A stretch of DNA of 64,000 bases, taken from assembly GCF_037023745.1 (NCBI RefSeq), contig NZ_CP146101.1:6402001-6466000 (forward strand). Direction: 5' to 3'. Below the pieces are notes generated by a model. It was not told the DNA's origin and searched no databases. It saw only the letters and a program-made list of their open reading frames with translations. This DNA comes from Streptomyces sp. SCSIO 30461. GTDB lineage: Bacteria > Actinomycetota > Actinomycetes > Streptomycetales > Streptomycetaceae. A program made the translations under genes and the position numbers. Positions 56,558 to 64,000 of the stretch are shown here, piece by piece (within the stretch, counting starts at the first letter, position 1; every line of letters starts with the position of its first letter).

Positions 56558-56971
56558 TCACTCTCCGGCTGTCCGGGAGCGGTGGACGACCCGGAGACCG
56601 AGGAGTTCGGCGACGGCCTCCAGCCAGCGGGCGGCCATCTCGCCGCCGTCGATCCCGTTGCCGGCGGTGGCCGCGGCCTCCAGCCACGCACGCACCACGG
56701 ACACCGCCTCATCGCCCGGCACCGGCTCGCGCAGCTCAGCCGCGTACCGGACACCCCCGCCGCGCACCACCTTGGCGAGGAAGGCCACCGCCCTCGGCTG
56801 GACGCCGAGCCGGTCCAACAGGACGGCGGCGCCCACCGCGCCGTCGCCGAAGAGGGCGGTGCGGTGCCTTCCTGCGAAGGAGATGCCGTAACGGAGCATG
56901 GTCGGGATGTCCGACCGCGCCAGCTCGTCATCGGTGCGGCCCGGGGGCGAGGCCTGCGGCGCGGAGGTCAT
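56558..56971 (-). CDS. Hypothetical protein, fourth gene of the ESX-like cassette
   Basis: 137 residues from ATG 56971: MTSAPQASPPGRTDDELARS then a helical body DIPTMLRYGISFAGRHRTAL, GAAVLLDRLGVQPRAVAFLA and EMAARWLEAVAELLGLRVVH. Mainly alpha-helical, soluble. The ATG overlaps the lipoprotein stop (ATGA), so it is coupled to it. No family recognised; an immunity or accessory role is possible by position. Confidence 0.7.
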   Translation of the reverse strand: MTSAPQASPPGRTDDELARSDIPTMLRYGISFAGRHRTALFGDGAVGAAVLLDRLGVQPRAVAFLAKVVRGGGVRYAAELREPVPGDEAVSVVRAWLEAAATAGNGIDGGEMAARWLEAVAELLGLRVVHRSRTAGE

Positions 56972-57441
56972 GGCTTCCTCACGGTGACGGTGTAGGTGTG
57001 GATGGTGGCCCGGTACTTCGCGTTGAGAGTGGGGCCGCCGCTCGGGATCGGGGCCGGGGTGGCGGGACCGGTATCGCCTCCACCGTCGCAGGCTTGGGGC
57101 GGGCACTGAATGAGCCGGATCTCCGTCGTGCCGGGACCGACGGCCTCGAAGTCGAAGAAGTCCGTTCCGCTCGCGCCGCCGACGACGTCATCGTCGTCAC
57201 CCTCGATCTCATCCCGCTTGCCCTTGTTCCGGACGATATCGGGATCGGGCTCCGGCGATGTCAGATACCACCGCTCACCCATGGCGACGGCGACCGGGAC
57301 CGACAGCGTGAACTCCTCCCCCGCGTCAACCTCTATGTGCTTCTCATTCAGCTCATAGGTGTCAGGACCGACGAGGCCGCAACCCGCGAGCACGGTCACC
57401 AGCACGGAGGGAAGGGCGAGTCGGCGCAGAACGCTGATCAT
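56968..57441 (-). CDS. Putative lipoprotein with chagasin (I42)-like domain
   Basis: About 157 residues. Signal and lipobox: ISVLRRLALPSVLVTVLAGC, Cys21 lipidated. The body looks like chagasin-type inhibitors of papain-like proteases: VDAGEEFTLSVPVAVAMGER (strand plus a G-x-x-W turn, GERW), GGASGTDFFDFEAVGPGTTE (the GxxG then F-x-A-x-x-x-G strand), a Cys pair CPPQAC, and a closing strand HTYTVTVRKP. The NPTTG and RPW loops are not exact. GTG at 57450 is an alternative start; AGGTGA lies before ATG 57441. It begins 9 nt after the peptidase-domain protein's stop. Confidence 0.72.
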   Translation of the reverse strand: MISVLRRLALPSVLVTVLAGCGLVGPDTYELNEKHIEVDAGEEFTLSVPVAVAMGERWYLTSPEPDPDIVRNKGKRDEIEGDDDDVVGGASGTDFFDFEAVGPGTTEIRLIQCPPQACDGGGDTGPATPAPIPSGGPTLNAKYRATIHTYTVTVRKP

Positions 57442-57450
57442 GGGGCTCAC

Positions 57451-59049
57451 CTATCGGTCGGCGGGCAGATGGACGGCGAACGCATCGGGCATGCGGTCGT
57501 CGGAGGCCTTGTCCATCCGGCCGTTGACGAAGTCGTCCTCGCTGACCCAGGTGGTCGTGCCCCAAGGGTTGTAGATCTGCAGCATGTCACCCTCCTGGCC
57601 GATCACCATCATCTGGTGTCCGTGCCGGCCGTTCTCGTCGTACCCCTCCACTTCGATGGGGACGGGTTTGCCCTCGGCGACGGACTTCTCGATGTCCGGC
57701 AGCACATCACGGCGCTCGTCCGCGCCACGGACCTCCTGGTACTCGTACTCGCTGCCGGTGTGCGGGCTGATCTCGCTGTTGGCGATCTCGTTCTGCCCGT
57801 CGCTGTCCATTCCGGCCGGGACGTCGGACCACCAGTGCGTATCGCTGCCGTCGCCCTCCTCGTGCAGGCGCAGCTGCTCGTCCCTGAGCCGGTCGCGAAA
57901 GGCACCGGGGTCGTCCTCCTGCCCGGACGGTCCGCCGGTCAACTCCAGCGCGTAGACGGGATCGACCATGGCGCGGGCGGTCACCGTGCTCGCCGGCACA
58001 CAGGTGTTGCCCTCCTGGGACCACGCCTCGTCGCCGAACTCTTGGTAGTCGGTGTTCCGGTTCGACCTGTCGTCTTTGAGCCCCTCGTCCACCTTGCTGT
58101 CACCGGCCGTGACGATCGGGCTGAGGTGCTGCTGCAGCCAGTACGGGTCCTTGCCGTGGATCTTGTCGCGGAACCGGCCGACCTCGTCCACGTCATAGCC
58201 CGCGGCCAGTGCCTTGACCAGATACGCCCGCTCCTGCGGCGTCTTGGCCTCTGCGAGCATCCGCTCGAAGCGGGCCTCGTCCCGCGCGTTCATCTTCTCC
58301 ATGAAACGGCCGGAACGTTCGAGGTCGTTGGCGGTGAGGAGTTCGTTCTGCTCCTGTGGGCCCCCGGACACACCCACGTCGGCGAGCACAAGGCGGTCGG
58401 CGGCGGAGATGTTGTCGGTCCGCATCTGCCCGGCACGGGCCTCGGCCGCGTACTTGTTCAGCTCCCGCGCCGCCGTCCGTGCCGCGTCATCCGCCTCCTG
58501 CGCGGCGGCGTGGAGCAGGTTGGCGCCGTTTCCCGCGACGTCCTGGGCCCGCTTGCGTTCGGCTTCCTCGGCGTCCTTCTCGACCATGTCGTCGAAGAAG
58601 CCGTCCTCACCGCCGAGCATCCCGCGGGCCTTGAGCAACTGCTCGCGGCCGTCGTCGTCCTTGGACTGGGCGGAGGTGAGCGCGTCAGAGAGGCCGTAGA
58701 GGGCCTTGGACCCCTTGCGGAACGCCTCGGCCATCTGCTGCGCGGAGCGGCCGGCCGCCGCCACCACCTCGGCCGCCTTGGCGCCGGTGCTGCCCACCCA
58801 CACCGAAGGAAGTCCCGAGGAGGCGACCTTCTCGACCCGGTCCTGTACGTCCGCGGCGTCGTCGGCCTGGCTCTTGTAGCGCTGGGCGATGGCCTCCAAG
58901 GTGCTCGGGGAACCGACCGGAGCGGAGACACCGAGAAGGTTGTCGATCGCTGCCAGGACCTCGTTCTTGCTGCCGGCCACCGCGAGGTCTCCCGTGTAGC
59001 CGTCGATCTTCTGCTTGCGGTCGGTGGTGGATTCGCCTGCGTCAGCCAT
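57451..59049 (-). CDS. WXG-type effector with C-terminal papain/C39-like cysteine peptidase domain
   Basis: 532 residues, no signal peptide. N-terminal about 200 residues are helical with a WVG motif at 84-86 and a long coiled-coil-like Ala/Asp/Glu region, as in ESX/LXG substrates. The C-terminal domain (about 335-532) has the papain-like order: Gln345 then Cys350 in SQEGNTCVPASTVTARAM, His478 in GRHGHQMMVIGQEG, Asn494 in QIYNPWGTTTW. This matches peptidase C39/papain-like families. I infer a secreted peptidase toxin or processing enzyme. Flanked by an ESX-like small protein and by a putative protease-inhibitor lipoprotein. Confidence 0.75.
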   Translation of the reverse strand: MADAGESTTDRKQKIDGYTGDLAVAGSKNEVLAAIDNLLGVSAPVGSPSTLEAIAQRYKSQADDAADVQDRVEKVASSGLPSVWVGSTGAKAAEVVAAAGRSAQQMAEAFRKGSKALYGLSDALTSAQSKDDDGREQLLKARGMLGGEDGFFDDMVEKDAEEAERKRAQDVAGNGANLLHAAAQEADDAARTAARELNKYAAEARAGQMRTDNISAADRLVLADVGVSGGPQEQNELLTANDLERSGRFMEKMNARDEARFERMLAEAKTPQERAYLVKALAAGYDVDEVGRFRDKIHGKDPYWLQQHLSPIVTAGDSKVDEGLKDDRSNRNTDYQEFGDEAWSQEGNTCVPASTVTARAMVDPVYALELTGGPSGQEDDPGAFRDRLRDEQLRLHEEGDGSDTHWWSDVPAGMDSDGQNEIANSEISPHTGSEYEYQEVRGADERRDVLPDIEKSVAEGKPVPIEVEGYDENGRHGHQMMVIGQEGDMLQIYNPWGTTTWVSEDDFVNGRMDKASDDRMPDAFAVHLPADR

Positions 59050-59155
59050 GTGGTGGGAGCCCGCTGTCCTTGCTCAGGTGTCAGGTGGAAGCACACGCGC
59101 CGACCGGATGCGCGCGGTCGCCGGTGTGTCGGTCTGTGTGGCGTGCGCCGGCCGG

Positions 59156-59629
59156 TCAGTCGAAGTCGGCGAGGCTCGGCGGAGGCGCGCCCGGGGTGGG
59201 CCGGGTGCCAATGGGGGGCTCACCGAGCACGGCCGGGCGCACGCCCGGGGCGGGGCCCGTGGTGATCCCCGGGTGGGCGGCGGCGGGCGCGGGCATGGTC
59301 GTCAGGCCGTTGCCCCCGCCCGCGGAGTGCAGCGCGACGATGGTTTCCTGGTCGGCGTTCCGGTAGTTCCGCTGGGAGACGCCGACCTTGTCCGCGAGTT
59401 CGTGCAGCGCGGCTTCCAGCGTCTTCGCCTCGGCCTGCCAGGCGGTCGCGAAGTTGTCGTAGGCAGGGCCGGAGTCCGAGCCGCCGAGCGCGTCCTGTGC
59501 GTAGCACATGCCGTCTTCCACGGCCTTGCGTATGAGGCCGACGTCGTCGCCCGCCTGGTCGAGCTTTCCGGCCTCGTCTTCCATGCCGCTCGCCTGGATC
59601 CGGTAGCCGTCCGAGCCCGCACCGGCCAT
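59156..59629 (-). CDS. ESX/WXG100-like small protein
   Basis: 157 residues from ATG 59629 (GGGGGC upstream): MAGAGSDGYRIQASGMEDEA GKLDQ, then DNFATAWQAEAKTLEAALHE and LADKVGVSQRNYRNADQETI. This is a two-helix WXG100-like arrangement with a Trp turn (AWQAE) and a Tyr-rich C-terminal helix. A Pro/Ala/Gly-rich tail of about 45 residues follows. It sits 106 nt upstream of the effector gene, so it may be its secretion partner. Confidence 0.72.
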   Translation of the reverse strand: MAGAGSDGYRIQASGMEDEAGKLDQAGDDVGLIRKAVEDGMCYAQDALGGSDSGPAYDNFATAWQAEAKTLEAALHELADKVGVSQRNYRNADQETIVALHSAGGGNGLTTMPAPAAAHPGITTGPAPGVRPAVLGEPPIGTRPTPGAPPPSLADFD

Positions 59630-59801
59630 GCTCAGCGCCCCCTGGTCTCTACGGCCGAACACCCCCGTGGCGGTTCAGCCTTTGGCCAGAGATCATAACC
59701 AATCCCGTGTCATGGGCACGCCGCCTCACCGGACGCCCGACCGGGCCGTACCGGTCGAGCTTCCGCCTCGGCCTCATACCCGAGCCCATCCGCGCGAACT
59801 G

Positions 59802-60671
59802 CTACTCGACGTGGGGCCCTTCGATCGGACGGCCGTCCGCGCCATAGGGCCAGGCGTTGATCACACAGCCGTTGAGCCCCTTGATCTGCTGCATCATCGC
59901 GGGTGCCGGGCGCCCGGGTCCCGGGCAGCCGCGGTGCCCGTAGCCGAGCCGGTGGCCGACCTCATGGTTGATGATCAACGCGCGGTACATCGAGGTGCGG
60001 CCCTGGTAGGCGGGGGTGAGCAACATCCAGCGCCGGAGGTTGACCACGACGTCCGTGCCGCCGCTGCAGTTGACCTGGCCGCCGGTGTCGAGCCCGTACG
60101 TGCCGCAGATCTCGTCCGTGGTGGCGGGCGACGCCAAGCGCACCACGAAGTCGTAGGGCGGCTGGTCGACCCGCTGGAAGGCGGCTTTGCCGCCGCTGGT
60201 CCAGCCGCGCTTGTCGGCGAGTACGGCCTCGACCTCGCGGGCGACGCCGTCCGGGTTCTGGCCCAGTCCGCCTTCCACCGCCACGCCGTAACGCAGCGGG
60301 GCGCCCTTGCCGACGCTGCGCGCCGTGCCCTTCACCGGAACCGTCTCGAACTCGCCGTCGCCGCGCTGCGGGATGCGCGGCTGGCCCGCGGCTTCGGCGG
60401 CGGCCTCGGATGCCTGCGGGGACGCTCCGGGCTTCGGCTCCTGGGACTCGGGTATGTCGAGTTCGAGCGACTGCCGACTCGCCGAGCCGCCGCCGTCGAG
60501 CCCCGGAAAGGACGCCGGCTTCCCGAACGTCCCCGTGTCGTTGTCCCCTCCGAAGCCGACGAAGTACCCGGCACCCACGACGGCGAGGAGCGCGGTCGCG
60601 TACAGGGGTGTGCGCTGACGGATGGTCCGGGGCTTTCTGCGGCTCTGCTTGCGGTGCTGCCTGCTCGGCAT
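59802..60671 (-). CDS. DUF3152 zinc metalloprotease-like protein
   Basis: 289 residues with an N-terminal basic segment and one membrane helix (TPLYATALLAVVGAGYFVGF), then a Pro/Ala/Ser-rich linker. The DUF3152 domain follows. The zinc site is HEVGHRLGYGH in LIINHEVGHRLGYGHRGCPG, the HExxHxxGxxH metzincin motif, and there is a later Met (APAMMQQ) as the Met-turn. Membrane-anchored, catalytic side outside. Secretion path and substrate unknown. Confidence 0.9.
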   Translation of the reverse strand: MPSRQHRKQSRRKPRTIRQRTPLYATALLAVVGAGYFVGFGGDNDTGTFGKPASFPGLDGGGSASRQSLELDIPESQEPKPGASPQASEAAAEAAGQPRIPQRGDGEFETVPVKGTARSVGKGAPLRYGVAVEGGLGQNPDGVAREVEAVLADKRGWTSGGKAAFQRVDQPPYDFVVRLASPATTDEICGTYGLDTGGQVNCSGGTDVVVNLRRWMLLTPAYQGRTSMYRALIINHEVGHRLGYGHRGCPGPGRPAPAMMQQIKGLNGCVINAWPYGADGRPIEGPHVE

Positions 60672-60868
60672 GGTGGGGAGCTCCTTGCAGGGATGATGTT
60701 CCTACCGGAACTACACATGCCGCTACGTGAACTGGCGGTGAGGGTTTCCGCTCACACGGAACTCACACGGGGGGCACGGCACCGGCACTGACGTGCGGCT
60801 CACATGGACACAGCCAGGCGCACGTACGAGGACCGGCAGGTCCGCGTGCGCTCACACTCAACTCGCGC

Positions 60869-61999
60869 TCACGGCAGGGTGACGTGCACGACCAGCCCGC
60901 CGCCCTCTCGCGGCGCGGCCGCAACGTCGCCGCCGTGGGCCTGCGCCACGGCACGCACGATCGAGAGCCCGAGCCCGCTTCCCCTGGCCGAGCCCACCCG
61001 GTCGGTGAGCCTGCGGAACGGCTCAAACAGCACCGGGATCTCGTGCGGTGAGATCTGCGCACCGGTGTTGCCGATCATGATCCGCGCACCGGAGGCGTCC
61101 TTGCGGGTCTCCACCGTCACGCTGCCCCCGGACACGTTGTGCCTGATGGCGTTCTCCACGAGGTTGCGTACGAGCTGCTCCAGCAGGATCGGATCGCCGG
61201 TGGTCGGCGCGGCGCCGAGGTACGACTCGACGGTCACCTCCCCGCGTTCGGCTTCGTCACGCGTGTGCCCGATGACGGCCGCGGCGAGCTCCGCCAGATC
61301 GGTGCCGACCCGCTCGGTGAGGGCGTCATCGGCGCGGGCGAGGGTCAACAAGGCGTCGATGAGGCGTTCGTGACGGGCGTTGACCGCGAGGAGGTTCTCG
61401 CCGAGCTGCCGGATCTCGGGGGACGCGTCGCGGCGGCCCATGGCCACCTCCACCAGAGTGCGGTTGATCACCAGCGGTGTCTTGAGCTCATGCGCGGCGT
61501 TCGCGATGAAACGCTCCTGCCCCGCGAAGGCCGCGTCGAGCCGGTCCAGCATGCTGTCGAAGGAGTCCGCGAGACGCTTCACCTCGCCCGATCCGCTGTC
61601 GAGGCCGATCCGCCGGTGCAGGGTCCGGCTCGCGATACGTTCCGCGGTGGAGGTGATCCGCTCCAGGGGCCGCAGCAGTCTGCCCGCGACCACCCAGCCG
61701 AGGCTGGTGGCGACGACCCCGACGGCGAGGACGGTGAACCCGCCCTTCGTCAGCAGATTGGTCCGCATCGTGTCGACGATGATCTGCCTGGTCGTCTGGT
61801 CCACCAGGGGATCCGAGCCGAAGCCGCCCGGCAGGACCAGGCTCAGGCTGTAGCGCATGCTGTTCTGTACCAGGATGGCGGCGCCGATGAGCACAGCCGC
61901 CGCCGCGACGAAGAACAGCAGGCCGAAGACGGCGGTCAGACGCAGGCGCAGACTCCAGCGCCGCGGGGACGGAGACGGTCCGGGACCCTCCTCGTTCAT
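60869..61999 (-). CDS. Sensor histidine kinase
   Basis: 376 residues. First membrane helix LTAVFGLLFFVAAAAVLIGA, short extracytoplasmic loop (about 80 residues rich in polar residues), second helix TVLAVGVVATSLGWVVAGRL, HAMP linker, then the H-box IANAAHELKTPLVINRTLVE with phospho-acceptor His170, and the ATPase motifs LVENAIRHN, GNTGAQIS and GSGLGLSIV. It is an OmpR/EnvZ-like kinase. The ATG overlaps the response-regulator stop, so it is coupled. Signal unknown. Confidence 0.93.
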   Translation of the reverse strand: MNEEGPGPSPSPRRWSLRLRLTAVFGLLFFVAAAAVLIGAAILVQNSMRYSLSLVLPGGFGSDPLVDQTTRQIIVDTMRTNLLTKGGFTVLAVGVVATSLGWVVAGRLLRPLERITSTAERIASRTLHRRIGLDSGSGEVKRLADSFDSMLDRLDAAFAGQERFIANAAHELKTPLVINRTLVEVAMGRRDASPEIRQLGENLLAVNARHERLIDALLTLARADDALTERVGTDLAELAAAVIGHTRDEAERGEVTVESYLGAAPTTGDPILLEQLVRNLVENAIRHNVSGGSVTVETRKDASGARIMIGNTGAQISPHEIPVLFEPFRRLTDRVGSARGSGLGLSIVRAVAQAHGGDVAAAPREGGGLVVHVTLP

Positions 62000-62652
62000 C
62001 GGACCCGATATCCCACGCCGGTCACCGTCTCCACCACCCCGGGATCGCCCAGCTTGCGGCGCAGGCTCCTGATCGTGACGCGGACGATGGTGGTGAACGG
62101 ATCGATGTTCTCGTCCCACACCCGCTCCAGCAGCATCTCCGCCGACACCGGGGCGCCTTGGGCCCGCAGCAGCTCCTCCAGCACGGCGAACTCCTTGCGG
62201 GACAGGGCGATGTAGCGCCCGTCACGGTGGGTCTCGCGCAGATGGGGATCGAGACGCAGCCCGGCACGCTCCAGAACGGGGGGTGTCGCGGCGCGGGCCC
62301 GGCGGCCCAGTGCCCTGATACGTGCCACGAGTTCGGCGAACGCGAAGGGCTTGGCGAGATAGTCGTCGGCGCCGAGGTTGAGTCCCGCGACCCGTTCGGC
62401 GACGGTCGTGGACACGGTGAGCATCAGGATCCGCACACCTGCCTCGGACCCGGCGACCCGGCCGCACACCACGTCACCGTGCACCTTGGGCAGGTCCCGG
62501 TCCAGGACCATCACGTCGTACTCATTGACGGCCAGCCGTTCCAGCGCGGCCTCGCCGTCGTACACGACATCGACGGCGAACGCCTCCTGGCGCAGCCCCT
62601 CGGCCAGCGCCGCGGCCAGCATCTCCTCGTCCTCGACGACGAGCACCCGCAT
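61996..62652 (-). CDS. OmpR-type response regulator
   Basis: 218 residues. Receiver domain: MRVLVVEDEEMLAAALAEGL, phospho-acceptor Asp51 in YDVMVLDRDLPKVHGDVV, and LGADDYLAKPF with the conserved Lys. The C-terminal winged-helix domain (SRKEFAVLEELLRAQGAPVS; TIRSLRRKLGDPGVVETVTG) binds DNA. ATG 62652 has GGGG 8 nt upstream. Cognate partner of the kinase downstream; target genes unknown. Confidence 0.94.
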   Translation of the reverse strand: MRVLVVEDEEMLAAALAEGLRQEAFAVDVVYDGEAALERLAVNEYDVMVLDRDLPKVHGDVVCGRVAGSEAGVRILMLTVSTTVAERVAGLNLGADDYLAKPFAFAELVARIRALGRRARAATPPVLERAGLRLDPHLRETHRDGRYIALSRKEFAVLEELLRAQGAPVSAEMLLERVWDENIDPFTTIVRVTIRSLRRKLGDPGVVETVTGVGYRVR

Positions 62653-62760
62653 CCGTCCCACCCCATTCCAGCCACCGGGTCGTGTCGATCCCGGCGCCTT
62701 TCTAGAGGGCGCGGGGAGGCGACTCGTTCCGGCCCGACGGTGGCGCGTTCCCCACTCCGG

Positions 62761-63603
62761 CTACCGGTTCTCCGTCGACTTCTTCTCCAGGGCGAGCAGC
62801 TCCTCGTTCGGGATCGCGCCGCCGAAACGCCGGTCGCGGGACGCGTACTCCAGGCAGGCCCGCCACAGGTCACGGCGGTCGAAATCGGGCCACAGCACGT
62901 CCTGGAACACCATCTCGGCGTAGCTGCTCTGCCAGATCAGGTAGTTGGAGGTGCGCTGCTCGCCGCTCGGGCGCAGGAACAGGTCGACGTCCGGCATGTC
63001 CGGGTAGTAGAGGTACTTCTGGAAGGTCTTCTCGCTGACCTTCGACGGGTCGAGCCGACCTGCGGCGACGTCCTCGGCGATCCGCTTGGCGGCGTCGGCG
63101 ATCTCGGCACGCCCGCCGTAGTTGACGCAGAAGTAGAGCGTCATGGCGTCGTTGCCCTTGGTCTGCTCCTGGGCAACCTGGAGCTCCTGGACCACGGACT
63201 TCCACATCTTGGGCATCCGGCCGACCCAGCGGATACGGATGCCGAGCTCGTCCATCTCGTCACGGCGGCGGCGGATCACATCGCGGTTGAAGTTCATCAG
63301 GAAGCGGACCTCCTCGGGGGAGCGCTTCCAGTTCTCCGTGGAGAAGGCGTAGAGGGAGAGGTTCTTGACGCCCATCTCCAGGCAGCCCTTGAGCACGTCG
63401 AGCACCACACCCTCGCCGACCTTGTGCCCTTCGGTGCGGGGCAGTCCGCGGTCCTTGGCCCAGCGGCCGTTGCCGTCCATGACGATGGCCACATGTTGCG
63501 GCACCAGCTCCGCCGGGATCCTCGGCGGGCGGGCACCGGACGGGTGCGGCTCGGGGACCTTGTACTCGCGGCGGGAGCGTCCCAGGATTCCGCGTCGTGC
63601 CAT
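62761..63603 (-). CDS. uppS: Undecaprenyl (isoprenyl) diphosphate synthase
   Basis: 280 residues; cis-prenyltransferase making the lipid carrier for cell-wall precursors. [20 protein letters not shown] with catalytic Asp43, [40 protein letters not shown] and [20 protein letters not shown]-terminal about 30 residues are basic and Pro-rich. ATG 63603 is the family start; it lies 7 nt after recO's stop. Streptomyces usually has two paralogues. Confidence 0.94.
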   Translation of the reverse strand: MARRGILGRSRREYKVPEPHPSGARPPRIPAELVPQHVAIVMDGNGRWAKDRGLPRTEGHKVGEGVVLDVLKGCLEMGVKNLSLYAFSTENWKRSPEEVRFLMNFNRDVIRRRRDEMDELGIRIRWVGRMPKMWKSVVQELQVAQEQTKGNDAMTLYFCVNYGGRAEIADAAKRIAEDVAAGRLDPSKVSEKTFQKYLYYPDMPDVDLFLRPSGEQRTSNYLIWQSSYAEMVFQDVLWPDFDRRDLWRACLEYASRDRRFGGAIPNEELLALEKKSTENR

Positions 63604-63610
63604 GTCACAC

Positions 63611-64000
63611 TCACTTCTTCTCGGCGTTCGTAGCGGTCGTGGCGTTCGTGGCGTTCGTGATCTTCTCGGTGCCCTCTGCGTTCCTGGCGAACTTCTCCAC
63701 GTACCGGAGCGAGCGCAGTCCCCGCTCCAGATGCCAGTGCAGATAGGCCGACACCAACCCGCTCGCCTCCCTGACATGACGGGCCTCGGCGGCGTCCGCC
63801 GTGTCCCAGTCACCGGTCAGCAGCGCGCTGAGCAGCCCGATTGCCTCAGGTGAGGGTACGACGCTGCCGGGCACCCGGCAGTCGCCGCATATCACTCCGC
63901 CCGAAGCAACCGAGAAGAAGCGGTTCGGGCCGTTCAGTCCGCATCTGGCGCAATCGTCGAAGCTGGGCGCGTAGCCGTTCACGGCGAGGGAGCGCAGCAG
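63611..64000 (-). CDS. recO: DNA repair protein RecO, C-terminal part (5' end beyond window)
   Basis: The frame is open to the right edge and encodes the RecO C-terminus: [40 protein letters not shown] with the four zinc-binding Cys, and a helical end [20 protein letters not shown]. RecO loads RecA with RecR. The final residues [17 protein letters not shown] are low-complexity, from a short DNA repeat. The N-terminal OB fold is not in this window. Confidence 0.93.
   Translation of the reverse strand: MLRSLAVNGYAPSFDDCARCGLNGPNRFFSVASGGVICGDCRVPGSVVPSPEAIGLLSALLTGDWDTADAAEARHVREASGLVSAYLHWHLERGLRSLRYVEKFARNAEGTEKITNATNATTATNAEKK

Noticed and set aside
56998..59265. 755-residue plus-strand frame opposite the effector cassette
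   Set aside because: Antisense to the effector and lipoprotein genes, which have starts, ribosome sites and recognisable domains.

Overview
The window is high-GC DNA with the gene content and order of a Streptomyces chromosome: HrdA-type sigma factor next to dnaG, dgt, assimilatory nasA/nirBD, ppdK, dusB, glyS, a Zur-regulated zinc transporter, uppS and recO. GTG starts, ATGA/GTGA overlaps and short spacings are frequent. Both ends cut a gene: an acyl-CoA ligase at the left and recO at the right.

Region 1 (1-5736) is a compact operon for acyl-CoA supply: an AcsA-type ligase, E1 alpha, E1 beta and E2 of a 2-oxoacid dehydrogenase complex, a small acyl carrier protein, a 64-residue helical protein and a two-CBS protein. 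No E3 gene is present and the E2 carries two peripheral-subunit-binding domains. Region 2 (5737-15513) is accessory: a VapBC pair behind TATAC repeats, a decayed WYL-domain fragment, a NUDIX hydrolase, an XRE/TPR regulator broken by a frameshift, then a run of same-strand genes (two small proteins, a nucleoside diphosphate kinase, a 99-residue protein, a CYTH protein, an HD phosphohydrolase, a 463-residue unknown and a SAM methyltransferase). The run is rich in enzymes that act on nucleotides or phosphates and has no function I recognise. It ends at a tRNA cluster (one CAT, two Asn).

Region 3 (15514-30018) is mostly core: sugar kinase, heterodimeric ABC exporter, hrdA, dnaG, a ferredoxin-reductase-like flavoprotein, dgt, a CbiX/sirohydrochlorin chelatase-like protein and a GNAT-like protein. 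Region 4 (30182-31974) is a DUF218/SanA-like gene split by a 1,098-bp IS5-family element with clear inverted repeats and a TA duplication; removing it restores the reading frame. Region 5 (32051-40491) is nitrate/nitrite assimilation (nasA, a flavoprotein, nirB, nirD) with candidate GlnR operators in front of both transcription units. CutA, a gamma-glutamylcyclotransferase-like protein and a truncated MarR gene lie between them.

Region 6 (40590-53031) holds a DinB-like protein, a VOC protein, a Tat-exported PhoX/DUF839 protein, an ArsR-type regulator, ppdK, dusB, an MFS exporter, a Uma2 remnant, small proteins and glyS. Region 7 (53184-56424) is znuACB plus zur behind two Zur-like boxes. Region 8 (56558-59629) is a four-gene set: an ESX-like small protein, a WXG-type effector with a papain/C39-like cysteine peptidase domain, a lipoprotein resembling chagasin (I42) cysteine-protease inhibitors, and a small protein. 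I read this as a candidate effector/immunity cassette and the most interesting locus here. Region 9 holds a DUF3152 metalloprotease, a two-component system, uppS and recO.
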